64,000 bases of DNA, taken from positions 62,001-126,000 of the forward strand of contig CAAGHP010000020.1 of the NCBI GenBank assembly GCA_900769705.1, given 5' to 3'. The DNA comes from Alphaproteobacteria bacterium (GTDB taxonomy: Bacteria; Pseudomonadota; Alphaproteobacteria; RF32; CAG-239). The notes under the pieces were generated by a model. It was given only the letters and a program-made list of their open reading frames with translations, did no database searches and was not told the DNA's origin. A program made the translations under genes and the position numbers. Shown piece by piece: positions 1 through 9,277 of the stretch; the stretch's first letter is position 1; each line of letters starts with the position of its first letter.

Positions 1-525
1 GTTTACTTTGGTAAAGGAATCTAAGATATCTTTAGTCAAAAAAGAACTCAAAGCAAACAAGGTCAGCCACAAAACCTGCGAAGACAAAATCCTTTCCGGC
101 CGTTCCATATTCGGCACCAGCTGAATCAGTAATTTATTAATAAGTCCGGTAATTTTAACTACTTTACGCAGATAAAAATATGAGAATGTGCGGTTATTAT
201 TGCGTAAATGAAAGCTGTGCAGCATAAACCACAGATTTTTGTTTTCCATAACAAAATCCACAAATTCATGCAAAAATGCATTCATATCGGCAAAAGAATC
301 GCCGGTTTTAGTCACTTTTGCCAAACGCTCTGCCAAAGCATCAAGCGTCATATAATTTTGAATGACAATAAAATTATCCATATTGGAAAACTGGTTATAA
401 ATAGCCCCAACAGAACAGCTGGAAGCTTCAGACAATTTGCGCACAGTCAAAGCATCTGTGCCTTTTTCCTGCACAATTTTCCGTCCTGTTTCCAATAACA
501 GATTTTGTATATTGTCTTTTTCCAT
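1..525 (-). CDS. TetR/AcrR-family transcriptional regulator (3' end beyond window)
   Basis: An open frame of 175 codons runs from an ATG at 525 down to the left edge without a stop, so the C-terminus is missing. Residues 1-55 form the usual TetR DNA-binding domain: an initial helix (MEKDNIQNLLLETGRKIVQ), then LTVRKLSEASSCSVGAIYNQF, a helix-turn-helix with the typical ending VGAIYNQFSN. The rest is helical and would be the ligand-binding and dimer domain; no inducer can be predicted. It is divergent from the periplasmic-protein gene on the right, and the 111-bp gap contains a small palindrome that may be its operator. Family assignment is firm, target is unknown. Confidence 0.85.
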   Translation of the reverse strand, partial: MEKDNIQNLLLETGRKIVQEKGTDALTVRKLSEASSCSVGAIYNQFSNMDNFIVIQNYMTLDALAERLAKVTKTGDSFADMNAFLHEFVDFVMENKNLWFMLHSFHLRNNNRTFSYFYLRKVVKITGLINKLLIQLVPNMERPERILSSQVLWLTLFALSSFLTKDILDSFTKVN

Positions 526-573
526 TTCAGTAATAAATTTTACCCATGTTTAACAAATTATTTGCATTTATGA

Positions 574-586
574 CGTTAGAATAACG
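574..586. promoter_or_regulatory. Small palindrome in divergent promoter region
   Basis: CGTTA-GAA-TAACG is a perfect inverted repeat with 5-bp arms and a 3-bp spacer, between the start of the TetR-type gene and the divergent gene at 637. TetR regulators often bind palindromes beside their own gene, so this is a candidate operator. The short arms make a chance occurrence possible. Confidence 0.35.
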
Positions 587-636
587 CAAACCTGAATAGT
601 ATTCAATTTTTTTTTACGGTTATCAAAGGGATAATT

Positions 637-1698
637 ATGAAAAACATTCTGATATATAGTCTTTTGACCTATTTTATTGCTAATGCTCCGGCAAACAGCC
701 AAATGATAGATTTGTTCAATGACGATTCGCCTCAAGAAAATACTGTCAATGTATCAGAAGAAGAAAAAGCAGAGCCCGCACCGGCCGAAAGAGCCGCGGC
801 ACCACAGCCTGAGATACAGCAGCAAAAAGAAAACACTGCCGAAAAAAACACTGACTACTTAGATGCCTATATTGATGATGTTGAAACTGAAAAAAAAGCA
901 CAAAACACTGCAAGAGCATTGCTTAATAAAAAACCGACCATTTTGACTTTGCGTCAAAATGAAATAAAGTCGCTGAAAAAATTAAAAGAAAAAACCGATA
1001 AAATCCAGACCAAACAAACACCCGAAGCTGTTGAAAAAAATGAGAACCAAGCAGAAACCCAAACCGAGCAAAATCCGGAGATAATTGCGCAAAAAATAAA
1101 AGCAAAGCTGCAGCCGGCACCTTTCGGATTATATTGGGCGGCGACTGCTGACGAAACTAAAAAGCTTGGTTTTGAACTGAATCCGGCTGAACGCAAAGAC
1201 TACAAAAATGTTTTCATCGTTAAAAACCCGCAGCAGAAAAATGACACTTTTCAGCAAATCACAGCCATTTTCGGAGAACAAAACAAGCTTTGGTGCATTT
1301 ATGCCCAAGGCAGATTGCTGGAAGATGATGCTCAGGCAAGCAAAGCGCTGGCTTTATATCATCGCTATTATCAGGCTCTTTCGGCAAAATACGGCAATGC
1401 TCAGGAGCATTTTGAACCATATTCTTATGAAGAAGAATTTATTGAAGGCGAGGGAAATCAAAAAAAGATTTCAAAAATCACCAAACAAAATCCAATCGGC
1501 GGAGATAATTTTATCCAAGAGCTTCAAGAAGGCAAAGCTGTTTTATATGCCACTTTCCAAAATGATGAAATCGGTGTAACTTTGGGAATTTCCGTTGACG
1601 GAAACGGAAAAAGTTATATTTCGATAGATTATAAAAACTTTGCTTTAAGGGAAAGCGAACAACAGACCGTTTTAAACAAAACCATAGAAGATTTATAA
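637..1698 (+). CDS. Secreted protein of unknown function with charged linker
   Basis: 353 residues. The N-terminus (MKNILIYSLLTYFIANAPANS) reads as a signal peptide, so the protein is probably periplasmic. Residues about 25-165 are low-complexity, rich in Glu, Lys, Gln and Ala, and look like a disordered spacer. Residues about 170-353 are ordinary globular sequence beginning with PAPFGLYWAATADETKKLGF; I do not recognise the fold. An AAGGGATAATT ribosome site precedes the ATG. It lies 19 bp upstream of mpl and may share its transcript, which would hint at a cell-wall role, but nothing in the sequence proves it. Confidence 0.75.
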   Translation: MKNILIYSLLTYFIANAPANSQMIDLFNDDSPQENTVNVSEEEKAEPAPAERAAAPQPEIQQQKENTAEKNTDYLDAYIDDVETEKKAQNTARALLNKKPTILTLRQNEIKSLKKLKEKTDKIQTKQTPEAVEKNENQAETQTEQNPEIIAQKIKAKLQPAPFGLYWAATADETKKLGFELNPAERKDYKNVFIVKNPQQKNDTFQQITAIFGEQNKLWCIYAQGRLLEDDAQASKALALYHRYYQALSAKYGNAQEHFEPYSYEEEFIEGEGNQKKISKITKQNPIGGDNFIQELQEGKAVLYATFQNDEIGVTLGISVDGNGKSYISIDYKNFALRESEQQTVLNKTIEDL

Positions 1699-1717
1699 AT
1701 TATAAGGACTATTCAGA

Positions 1718-3079
1718 ATGAAAAAAGTAAGTTTTTGCGGAATTTCCGGCAGCGGCATGAGCCCGTTGGCCCAAATTTTAAAACTTTCAGGCTATACTGT
1801 ACAAGGTTCAGACCGTAATTTTGACCTAAACCGCGATATTGAAAGCAAAAAAGCCTTAGAAGCATTGGGCATAAAAATATATCCACAGGACGGCTCGGGC
1901 ATAACCGAAGATTTGGATTTTGTCTGCGCCTCCACTGCAGTTGAAGACACTATTCCGGACATTAAGGCCGCTAAAGAAAAAAACATTCCCATAAAAACTC
2001 GTCCGCAGCTGCTGAGTGAAATTTTTCACAGCTATCAATACGGTATTGCTGTCGGCGGGACTTCGGGAAAAACCACAACTGCCGCCATGGTCGGCTATAT
2101 TTTGGACAAAGCCGGTAAAAAACCCTGTCTCATTAACGGAGGTTTGCTGCACAATTACGAAAACCGTCCGGGAATTCCAAATATAATTTATAACCAAGGC
2201 GATATCTGCGTGGTTGAAGCAGATGAAAGCAACGGCAGCATTGATTTGTACAATCCGTACATTTCGGTTATTAACAATATTTCGCATGACCATAAAAGTA
2301 TTGCCGAATTGCAGCAGCTGTTTCAAAATTTGGGCAACCGCACCAAACACGCAGTTGTGATCAATGATGACTATGAAACCTGTCGCACAATTACTCATCA
2401 ACATAAAATAACTTTTTCTCTGCAAAATCCGCAGGCCGATTTTTATGCTGAAAATATTCGAGCATTGCCGCACGGCACCGCTTATGATTTGGACGGAAAA
2501 ACTTTTACTCTGAAACTCATCGGACGTTTCAATGTTGCCAATGCGCTGGCAGCCATTGCTGCTTGCAATGCTATGGATGTAGATAAATATGCAGCTGCTG
2601 AAATTTTAGAGGATTTCAGCGGAACCAAACGCCGTTTAGATGTTATCGGGCAAAAAAACGGCATCACGGTTATTGATGATTTTGCCCATAATCCGGATAA
2701 AATAACGGCTTCGGTCAGCGCTTTGCGCCAATATTCCGGCCGCTTACTGATTATGTTTCAGCCACACGGCTTTTCGCCGATGCGTTCTATGGGCAAAGAG
2801 ATTATTGAAAGCTTTATTAAAAATATGCAGCCGGAAGATATTTTGGTTATGCCGGAAATTTTCTTTGTCGGCGGTACGGTAACCAAAGATATTTCTTCGG
2901 CTGACTTAATTAACTATGCGCATAAGCTGGGCAAGCAGAATGCCTACTTTGCAGCAGACAAGCAACAGGCCGCGGAAATGCTGCTTAAAGAAGCAAAATC
3001 CGGCGACAGAATAGTAATTATGGGCGCCCGCGATAACTCTTTAACCAATTTATGCAAACTGATTTTAGAAAGATTATAA
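1718..3079 (+). CDS. mpl: Mur ligase, probable UDP-MurNAc:murein tripeptide ligase (Mpl)
   Basis: 453 residues, the length of the MurC/Mpl group. N-terminal UDP-binding domain with GISGSGMSPLAQIL at 8-21 and GSDR at 30-33; ATP-binding P-loop GGTSGKTTT at 113-121; EADESNGS and a following NNISHDH segment; C-terminal domain with KRRLDVIG and DDFAHNPDKI. The DDFAH signature is more like Mpl than MurC (usually VDDYGHHP). Mpl joins the recycled tripeptide L-Ala-D-Glu-mDAP to UDP-MurNAc in the cytoplasm. The next gene, 3 bp away, is an LD-carboxypeptidase, the enzyme that makes that tripeptide, which supports Mpl over MurC. An alternative is a divergent MurC paralogue. Confidence 0.8.
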   Translation: MKKVSFCGISGSGMSPLAQILKLSGYTVQGSDRNFDLNRDIESKKALEALGIKIYPQDGSGITEDLDFVCASTAVEDTIPDIKAAKEKNIPIKTRPQLLSEIFHSYQYGIAVGGTSGKTTTAAMVGYILDKAGKKPCLINGGLLHNYENRPGIPNIIYNQGDICVVEADESNGSIDLYNPYISVINNISHDHKSIAELQQLFQNLGNRTKHAVVINDDYETCRTITHQHKITFSLQNPQADFYAENIRALPHGTAYDLDGKTFTLKLIGRFNVANALAAIAACNAMDVDKYAAAEILEDFSGTKRRLDVIGQKNGITVIDDFAHNPDKITASVSALRQYSGRLLIMFQPHGFSPMRSMGKEIIESFIKNMQPEDILVMPEIFFVGGTVTKDISSADLINYAHKLGKQNAYFAADKQQAAEMLLKEAKSGDRIVIMGARDNSLTNLCKLILERL

Positions 3080-3082
3080 ACA

Positions 3083-3973
3083 ATGGAAAAACTTTGCAAA
3101 GGCGATAAAATTGCTTTAATTGCCCCATCGGCGCAAATCGGCGGCATTTCAAAAATTCAAAAAGGCTTAGATTTTCTGCAATCGCTGGGTTTCGAACCTG
3201 TTTTTGCTCCACACCTTTATAATGTGCACCGCTATATGGCCGGAACGGATAAAGAGCGAGCCGAGGATGTAAACTGGGCTTTTTCTCAGCCTGAGATTAA
3301 AGCTGTTTTTTGCGTGCGTGCAGCAGCCGGAGCAGCGCGAATTTTGCCTTATATTGACTATGAGCTGGTTAAGCAAAATCCTAAACCGCTAATCGGTTTT
3401 TGCGACAATGCCGCGTTAATGCTGGCGCTTAATAAAAAATCAGACACTATCAGCTGGAACGGTTTTCTACCAACATACGACTTTAGAGAAGGCACACTTA
3501 ACCCGCTGGTTGAAAGCAGTCTTAGGCAGCTGATTTCCAATATGCCGCAAAAGATTATTTCGGGAAGCACGCTGCGGGTAGGCAAAACGGAAGGCACTTT
3601 TTTATGCAGCAATCTGAGTGTGCTGATGAAGCTTGCAGGTACGCCGTATTTTCCGGATTTACGCGGTAAGATTTTGCTGATTGAAGATGTGCATGAACGC
3701 CTCCATAAAATAGATTTAATGCTGCAGCAGTTGAAACAGCAGCCTTACTTTAAAGAGCTGCAAGGGATTATTTTAGGACATTTTACGGATTGCAGCGGAG
3801 ATGAAGAAGACGGAACGCTGGATGACTGTTTTGCCGATTTTCTGTATAAAACAGATTTTCCATGCATCAAAGATTTTGAATTTGGCCACACTCCGGCGCG
3901 TTATGTTTTACCGCTTGGAGCAAATGCAAAGTTTGATGCGGATAAAACCTGTTTAGAAATTATCAGTTATTAA
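3083..3973 (+). CDS. ldcA: Peptidase S66 LD-carboxypeptidase with Cys at the nucleophile position
   Basis: 296 residues, full length for murein tetrapeptide LD-carboxypeptidase, which removes the terminal D-Ala from recycled tetrapeptides in the cytoplasm. The family landmarks are present: GDKIALIAPS at the N-terminus, GAARILPYIDYELVKQNPKP, the Glu of LLIEDVHERLHKIDLML (E201) and the His of FGHTPARYVLPLG (H269). The nucleophile motif, normally G-[YF]-S-D, reads GFCD, so Cys107 (codon tgc) stands where the catalytic Ser belongs. The preceding oxyanion region is RAAAGAAR rather than the usual RGG-[YW]-GAAR. It is in an operon with mpl. Its last 21 bases overlap the convergent membrane-protein gene. 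Family is clear; activity is uncertain. Confidence 0.85.
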   Translation: MEKLCKGDKIALIAPSAQIGGISKIQKGLDFLQSLGFEPVFAPHLYNVHRYMAGTDKERAEDVNWAFSQPEIKAVFCVRAAAGAARILPYIDYELVKQNPKPLIGFCDNAALMLALNKKSDTISWNGFLPTYDFREGTLNPLVESSLRQLISNMPQKIISGSTLRVGKTEGTFLCSNLSVLMKLAGTPYFPDLRGKILLIEDVHERLHKIDLMLQQLKQQPYFKELQGIILGHFTDCSGDEEDGTLDDCFADFLYKTDFPCIKDFEFGHTPARYVLPLGANAKFDADKTCLEIISY

Positions 3974-4636
3974 ACCGTAAATTTTTTCGGCATATTCAAA
4001 ATTCAATTTATTTACAAGCTGCCAAAAGACATCAACTCCGGTCCAAGATTTGCTGGCAAAAGCCAAAATCATACCGTTGCTGAATAAGTTGGCTCCAATA
4101 ATTATCATACCGGAAAAAACAAATCCTTCTTTGCTTAAATCGGTCTGCTGCGGATGAACTTGTGTCAAAACCACCAGCCAATGATACGCCAAAAAATAGC
4201 CGAGTATGGCATAAATCAGCCAATTATCATCCGTAACCGCCTGCAAATACGGCATAATAAGCATATACATAAAGGCAAAAAGCGGAAAAAAATACGGCGA
4301 CAGCGAAATCAGCCAGTTACCGCGCCCGTTCAGCTGCATAGAACCGCCGCTTTCATCTGGATTTAAGCGGATTCGTCCGGCATAATGCAAAGTCAGATAA
4401 GCAAAAAACGCATGTGTCAGCTCATGTGAAATAACCTGCATGGCATTACGGGTAGTATAGCTTGATAAAAAAATTGTAATCCAAAAAAAAATAAAACCGA
4501 CCCCAACCACCAAAAATTTGAATGTATAAAAATCAAAATAATGATAAACATTCAGCAAAGCCGGTACTGAAAACAGCAAATAAAATGCCGCCGGCCACCG
4601 TAAAATATTTATAATAAAATCCGTTATTTTATGCAT
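3953..4636 (-). CDS. Membrane protein with HExxH motif (possible M50-type metalloprotease)
   Basis: 227 residues with about five or six hydrophobic segments. VISHELTHAFFAYLT, near residue 70, contains HELTH, a zinc-binding HExxH placed at a membrane helix as in site-2-protease/M50-like proteins. A downstream stretch, GANLFSNGMILAF, could hold a third ligand, but the classical second M50 motif with an Asp is not obvious. GAGGAAAAAATG gives a good ribosome site for this start. It converges on ldcA and overlaps its 3' end. Function unknown; a housekeeping intramembrane protease or a non-catalytic relative are both possible. Confidence 0.6.
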   Translation of the reverse strand: MHKITDFIINILRWPAAFYLLFSVPALLNVYHYFDFYTFKFLVVGVGFIFFWITIFLSSYTTRNAMQVISHELTHAFFAYLTLHYAGRIRLNPDESGGSMQLNGRGNWLISLSPYFFPLFAFMYMLIMPYLQAVTDDNWLIYAILGYFLAYHWLVVLTQVHPQQTDLSKEGFVFSGMIIIGANLFSNGMILAFASKSWTGVDVFWQLVNKLNFEYAEKIYGLITDNF

Positions 4637-4712
4637 TTTTTCCTCAAATTTTAGATAAATTTTAACTTCAATATCCTAAAATAGACTTAACAATAATAGA
4701 AAGGACATAAAA

Positions 4713-5006
4713 ATGCCTGATTTTAATACTTTTGACTTTATGGTTACTGATGAAAATGATGTTATGCTGCTGCTTTATGCTCGTGAAACTGCGCCGGAAA
4801 ACCCGACAGTAAAGCTCAATAAAGACGAACACAGCATCATCTTAACCCGCAGCCAAGAAGATGTTTTGACTCTTGAAGATGTCGAAGATGAGATTTTTGA
4901 CAATCTGCAAGATGACACTACATTATTGGTTTGTGAAATTGAACCTTCCGAAAATGAAGAAGATGCTGAAATAGTCTATACTTACGAAGCAGAAATTATC
5001 GAATAA
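4713..5006 (+). CDS. Small acidic protein, unknown
   Basis: 97 residues, strongly acidic (many Asp and Glu, including EDVEDEIFDNLQDD), no signal peptide or membrane segment, so probably cytoplasmic. AGAAAGGACAT places a ribosome site at a normal distance from the ATG. Codon use resembles the neighbours. I do not recognise a family. It stands alone between a minus-strand membrane protein and a plus-strand secreted protein. Confidence 0.65.
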   Translation: MPDFNTFDFMVTDENDVMLLLYARETAPENPTVKLNKDEHSIILTRSQEDVLTLEDVEDEIFDNLQDDTTLLVCEIEPSENEEDAEIVYTYEAEIIE

Positions 5007-5092
5007 TTAAATATACATACCAGAAAGTATATTTATTTTATTGAATTATTGCCTGATACAGACTATTATTTATGTTTGTGGAGGAATAAAAA

Positions 5093-5479
5093 ATGCGTAA
5101 AGCTTCATTTTTAATTTTATTGACAATGCTCTGCGCGCGCACTGCTGCCGCAGATACAATTATAATAATGGATGACAATAATAACATCAAACAGCAAGTA
5201 TATACCCTGCCAAATACTGCCGTGCAAACCACACCTGCTGTTCAAACTGTAGTTCAGCCGCAGCCGATTTATGTTACGGGGGCGCCTTTACCGCCGCAGC
5301 AGGTTATTGTTACACGTCCGGTTCCGCCGGTTGTGGTAGTTAGAGAAACACCTGCTCCGCGCAACTATTACTACGATTCAGCGGCAACTGCAGCTGTGGC
5401 CGGTTTTACCGGAGCACTGGTCGGCAGCGTTATCTTCGGCGGCGGACCTCATCACCACCATCACCATCATCGAAGATAA
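5093..5479 (+). CDS. Secreted Pro/Val-rich protein with C-terminal His cluster
   Basis: 128 residues. Signal peptide MRKASFLILLTMLCARTAAA, probably cleaved after AAA or AAADT. The middle is rich in Pro, Val, Gln and Thr (QPQPIYVTGAPLPPQQVIV) and would be extended. A small hydrophobic Gly-rich segment (AATAAVAGFTGALVGSVIFGGG) precedes a tail of seven consecutive His then RR. The tail suggests metal binding in the envelope; this is inference. A GGAGG ribosome site precedes the ATG and a strong terminator follows the stop. Confidence 0.7.
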   Translation: MRKASFLILLTMLCARTAAADTIIIMDDNNNIKQQVYTLPNTAVQTTPAVQTVVQPQPIYVTGAPLPPQQVIVTRPVPPVVVVRETPAPRNYYYDSAATAAVAGFTGALVGSVIFGGGPHHHHHHHRR

Positions 5480-5483
5480 ATTT

Positions 5484-5507
5484 AAAGAGGCTCTGAAGCC
5501 TCTTTTT
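5484..5507 (+). terminator. Intrinsic terminator
   Basis: GAGGCT-ctga-AGCCTC, extended by A-T pairs on both sides and followed by TTTTT; ends the transcript of the His-tail protein gene. Confidence 0.85.
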
Positions 5508-5551
5508 ATAATTTAAAATGCAGAACAAGCCGGCAAGCTCTGTCCGAATTG

Positions 5552-5579
5552 AAAAGCGGAGTTAAATTTAACCCCGCTT
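5552..5579 (-). terminator. Probable intrinsic terminator of the ppiC-type gene
   Basis: AAGCGG.GTTAA / TTAAC.CCGCTT is a near-perfect hairpin with one internal mismatch, just past the stop of the minus-strand gene. On the minus strand it ends CGCTTTTC, a short U tract, so termination strength may be modest. Confidence 0.55.
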
Positions 5580-5603
5580 CATATTATCAATTATCCAAAA
5601 AAA

Positions 5604-6443
5604 TTATTTCTTTTCTTCATCAACAATCTTTTTGCCTTTTAAGTCAAATTTTTCAATTTGCGCATTTTGATGCAGTTCAGCAACAATTTGACCTACAGCC
5701 TGCTGAGACAGATTGCCTTTAATTTGTTCAGCCACAGCTTCAAAAGCCAACGGCTTAGAATCTCTGATATCTTCAACCAAAATTACATGATATCCGAATT
5801 CTGTTTTAACAGGTTTCTGTGAGAAAGTACCTTTTTTCATGGCAAAAGCAGCTTCCGAAAATTCCGGAACCATAGCTTCAGCCGTAAAGTAGCCCAAATC
5901 AGCCTGATCTTTAGAATATTGCTTAGCCAAATCATCAAACTTTGCAGATTTTTTATTCAATTTTTCAATAATTTCTTTAGCCAAATCTTCGGTATCAACT
6001 AAAATATGCTTAGCTTTTACTTCTTTTTCGCTTTTAAAATTAGCAACATATTCGTCATAAACCTTTTTAACTTCTTCATCGGTAACTTTTTTAGTTAATT
6101 GCTGGTCAATATAAACTTTGCGGGCTAAGTCATCTTGCATAACAGCCAATTCTTTCTGATATTCGGCCGATGCCTGAACATTAGCGGCTGTAGCGGCCTG
6201 CAAAGCTAATTTGCTGTTAATCATAACTTCCAAAGCACGGTTATAAAATTCCTCAAAAGAAACCTGCGTTTTGATTTGCGGTGTTCCTTCATAAGCTTCT
6301 TTGACTTCGGCAACGGTAATTTGTTCGCCGTTCACAACAGCGGCAATACCGTTATTTCTTTCGGCATATACTTTATAAGTAAAAGCACCGGCCAACAAAA
6401 CCACAACTGCTGCGGTTGCGGCAAAAACATATTTTTTTTTCAT
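5604..6443 (-). CDS. Parvulin-type peptidyl-prolyl cis-trans isomerase (PpiC/SurA-like)
   Basis: 279 residues. Residues 1-27 hold a hydrophobic segment (VFAATAAVVVLLAGAFTYKVYA), a signal peptide or single anchor, so the protein acts in the periplasm. GIAAVVNGEQITVAEV starts a SurA-N-like helical chaperone region. The rotamase domain runs from VKAKHILVDTED through FDDLAKQYSKD, ADLGYFTAEAMVPEFSEAAF and TEFGYHVILVEDIRD, all standard parvulin motifs. It would help fold exported outer-membrane proteins, which fits the porin and autotransporter in the window. Divergent from secA. Confidence 0.9.
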   Translation of the reverse strand: MKKKYVFAATAAVVVLLAGAFTYKVYAERNNGIAAVVNGEQITVAEVKEAYEGTPQIKTQVSFEEFYNRALEVMINSKLALQAATAANVQASAEYQKELAVMQDDLARKVYIDQQLTKKVTDEEVKKVYDEYVANFKSEKEVKAKHILVDTEDLAKEIIEKLNKKSAKFDDLAKQYSKDQADLGYFTAEAMVPEFSEAAFAMKKGTFSQKPVKTEFGYHVILVEDIRDSKPLAFEAVAEQIKGNLSQQAVGQIVAELHQNAQIEKFDLKGKKIVDEEKK

Positions 6444-6604
6444 AAATTCCTCCTAAAATAAACAAATCGTTAATATCATATATACAATATAAATAAAATT
6501 CAAAGGATTTTTTCGCAATGGTTTATAACTTTTGCTCTGGCTCTTGACTTTATAATATAATCAAACTAAATGTATTTTGAAACAATATATTATAAGGAAC
6601 TTCT

Positions 6605-9274
6605 ATGTTAGGAAAAATTGCCCGTAAAATTTTTGGCAGCGCCAATGACCGCTTTGTAAAAAAATTATATAAAACCGTAAATAAAATCAATGCCCTGGAG
6701 CCTGATTTTATCAAATTATCCGATGAAGAACTGAAAGCTAAAACCGATGAATACCGTACCCGTTTAAAAAACGGCGAAACATTGGACGATATTTTACCGG
6801 AAGCTTTTGCCACGGTGCGCGAAGCCTCTAAACGTGTTATGGGCCAGCGTCACTATGATGTGCAGCTGATAGGCGGTATTGTTTTGCATAAAGGCATGAT
6901 TGCCGAAATGAAAACCGGCGAAGGCAAAACATTGGTGGCAACCTTGGCTGCCTATTTGAATGCCTTAGAGGGCAAAGGCGTGCATGTTGTAACTGTAAAC
7001 GACTATTTGGCAAAACGTGACGCCGAATGGATGGGCAAGATTTACCGTTTCTTAGGCTTGACCGTAGACTATATTATTCACGGCAAAAATGACAATGAGC
7101 GCCGTATAGCCTATAATTCCGATATTGTTTATGCTACCAATAACGAACTGGGTTTTGATTATCTGCGCGATAATATGAAGTTCAGCTTATATGAAAGAGT
7201 TCAGCGTGATTTCAACTTTGCCATCGTCGATGAAGTTGACTCAATTTTGATTGATGAAGCCAGAACTCCGTTGATTATTTCCGGGGAAGCCGAAGATTCA
7301 TCGGCCACATACATAAGTGTTTCCAATTTAATGCCTCAGTTACTGCCGGAAGATTATGAAAAAGATGAAAAGCAAAAAAATGTAACCCTAACCGAAGCAG
7401 GTATGGAGCACGTTGAAAAATTACTGCGTGAAGCCGGACTTATTAAAGAAGGATCTTTGTATGATATCGGTAATGTCGGCTTGGTTCAGCACGTAAACAA
7501 CGCACTGCGCGCACATAAAATGTTCCAAAAAGACGTTGATTACATTGTAAAAGACGGCAAAGTTGTAATTGTGGACGAATTTACCGGCCGTATTATGGAA
7601 GGACGCCGCTTCAGCGATGGCCTGCATCAAGCCCTAGAAGCTAAAGAAGGTGTAAAAATTCAGTCCGAAAATCAAACTCTGGCTTCTATCACATTCCAAA
7701 ACTACTTCCGTTTATATCCGAAACTTTCCGGTATGACCGGTACAGCAATGACTGAAGAAACAGAATTCTGCGATATCTACAACTTGGTTTGCGTTGAAAT
7801 TCCGACTAACAAACCGGTACAACGCGAAGATTTGCATGATGAAATTTATCGTACGGAAGGCGAAAAATACCGCGCGATTATCAACACTATTTTAGACTGC
7901 AACCGCCGCGGACAGCCGGTTTTGGTTGGTACAACTTCTGTTGAAAAATCTGAAATTGTGGCAAATTTATTGCACAAAGCCGCTCCAAATTTGCATTTTG
8001 AAGTCTTAAATGCCCGTTATCACGAACGCGAAGCCGCTATCGTAGCCCAAGCGGGTGTTTCAGGAGCTGTAACCATTGCCACCAATATGGCAGGCCGCGG
8101 TACGGATATTCAGCTGGGCGGCAATCCGGAAATGAAATTGCAAGAAACATTGAAAGGCGATGAAACTCCGGAACAGATTGCCGAAATTAAAAAGAAAATA
8201 GAAGCTGAAGTTGCTGCCGACAAAGAAAAAGTTTTGGCTGCCGGCGGTTTATATATTCTCGGCACCGAACGTCATGAAAGCCGCCGTATTGATAATCAGC
8301 TGCGCGGACGCGCCGGACGTCAGGGCGACCCAGGAACTTCCAAATTTTTCCTGTCCATGCAAGATGATTTGATGCGTATTTTCGGTTCCGAAAAAATGTC
8401 TAATGTTTTGCAGCGCTTAGGCTTGCCTGAAGGCGAAGCTTTGGTTCACCCTTGGATTAGCAAAGCTTTGGAAAAAGCTCAGCAAAAGGTGGAAGAACGC
8501 AACTTTGACATCCGTAAAAATTTGCTTAAATATGACAATGTTATGAATGAACAGCGCAAAATCATTTATGAACAACGCCGCGAAATTATGGAAAGCGATG
8601 ATTTATCAGACACCATAAAAGATATGCGCGATGAATATTTGAGCGGAATAATCGACGCTCATGTTCCATACGGTACAGGCGCTTCCGAATGGAATAAAGA
8701 GAGTTTAAAACAAGATTTGTCGGCAGCTACCAGCTTTGTTTTGCCGATTACCAACTGGTGCAATGAGCCAGAACTTGACAGCGAAGGCTTAAAAGAACGC
8801 ATTTTGCAGGAAGTTGATAACCGTATGGCTGAACGTGAGGCCGCTCTTCCGGCTGATGCAGTAAAAATGGTGCAGAAAAGCATCTTTTTGCAAGTTCTCG
8901 ATCAACTGTGGAAAGATCATATTGCAACTCTTGATTTGATGCGTCACACTATTGTTTTACGCGCTTACGGGCAAAAAGACCCACTGAATGAATACAAAAA
9001 AGAAGCTTTTAATATGTTCTCACGCATGTTGGACATTTTAAAGCAGAAAGTAACGGTGGTTATCTGCCATACAGTTATTCAAACAAATTCGCAGGAACAG
9101 ATGCAAAAGGCTATGGATAAAGAACAAAACCGTCCGATGTCGGCTGTTCATGAGGGCGACGAACCGCTTAAAAAACTTGATCCATCAATATTTGAAGGCG
9201 TTTCAAGAAATGATCCTTGCCCTTGCGGCAGTGGTAAAAAGTTTAAACATTGCCACGGCAGAATTGTGGAATAA
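6605..9274 (+). CDS. secA: Protein translocase ATPase SecA
   Basis: 889 residues, full length. DEAD motor: MKTGEGKTL (Walker A) near residue 102, [21 protein letters not shown] (Walker B and prepeptide region), MTGTA, and [13 protein letters not shown] with [13 protein letters not shown] in the second motor domain. The helical scaffold and C-terminal linker follow. The extreme C-terminus [17 protein letters not shown] is the zinc-binding SecB-docking motif (C-x-C-x8-C-H), matching the secB gene elsewhere in the window. Couples ATP hydrolysis to export through SecYEG. A TATAAT-rich promoter region lies just upstream. Confidence 0.98.
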   Translation: MLGKIARKIFGSANDRFVKKLYKTVNKINALEPDFIKLSDEELKAKTDEYRTRLKNGETLDDILPEAFATVREASKRVMGQRHYDVQLIGGIVLHKGMIAEMKTGEGKTLVATLAAYLNALEGKGVHVVTVNDYLAKRDAEWMGKIYRFLGLTVDYIIHGKNDNERRIAYNSDIVYATNNELGFDYLRDNMKFSLYERVQRDFNFAIVDEVDSILIDEARTPLIISGEAEDSSATYISVSNLMPQLLPEDYEKDEKQKNVTLTEAGMEHVEKLLREAGLIKEGSLYDIGNVGLVQHVNNALRAHKMFQKDVDYIVKDGKVVIVDEFTGRIMEGRRFSDGLHQALEAKEGVKIQSENQTLASITFQNYFRLYPKLSGMTGTAMTEETEFCDIYNLVCVEIPTNKPVQREDLHDEIYRTEGEKYRAIINTILDCNRRGQPVLVGTTSVEKSEIVANLLHKAAPNLHFEVLNARYHEREAAIVAQAGVSGAVTIATNMAGRGTDIQLGGNPEMKLQETLKGDETPEQIAEIKKKIEAEVAADKEKVLAAGGLYILGTERHESRRIDNQLRGRAGRQGDPGTSKFFLSMQDDLMRIFGSEKMSNVLQRLGLPEGEALVHPWISKALEKAQQKVEERNFDIRKNLLKYDNVMNEQRKIIYEQRREIMESDDLSDTIKDMRDEYLSGIIDAHVPYGTGASEWNKESLKQDLSAATSFVLPITNWCNEPELDSEGLKERILQEVDNRMAEREAALPADAVKMVQKSIFLQVLDQLWKDHIATLDLMRHTIVLRAYGQKDPLNEYKKEAFNMFSRMLDILKQKVTVVICHTVIQTNSQEQMQKAMDKEQNRPMSAVHEGDEPLKKLDPSIFEGVSRNDPCPCGSGKKFKHCHGRIVE

Positions 9275-9277
9275 CAG

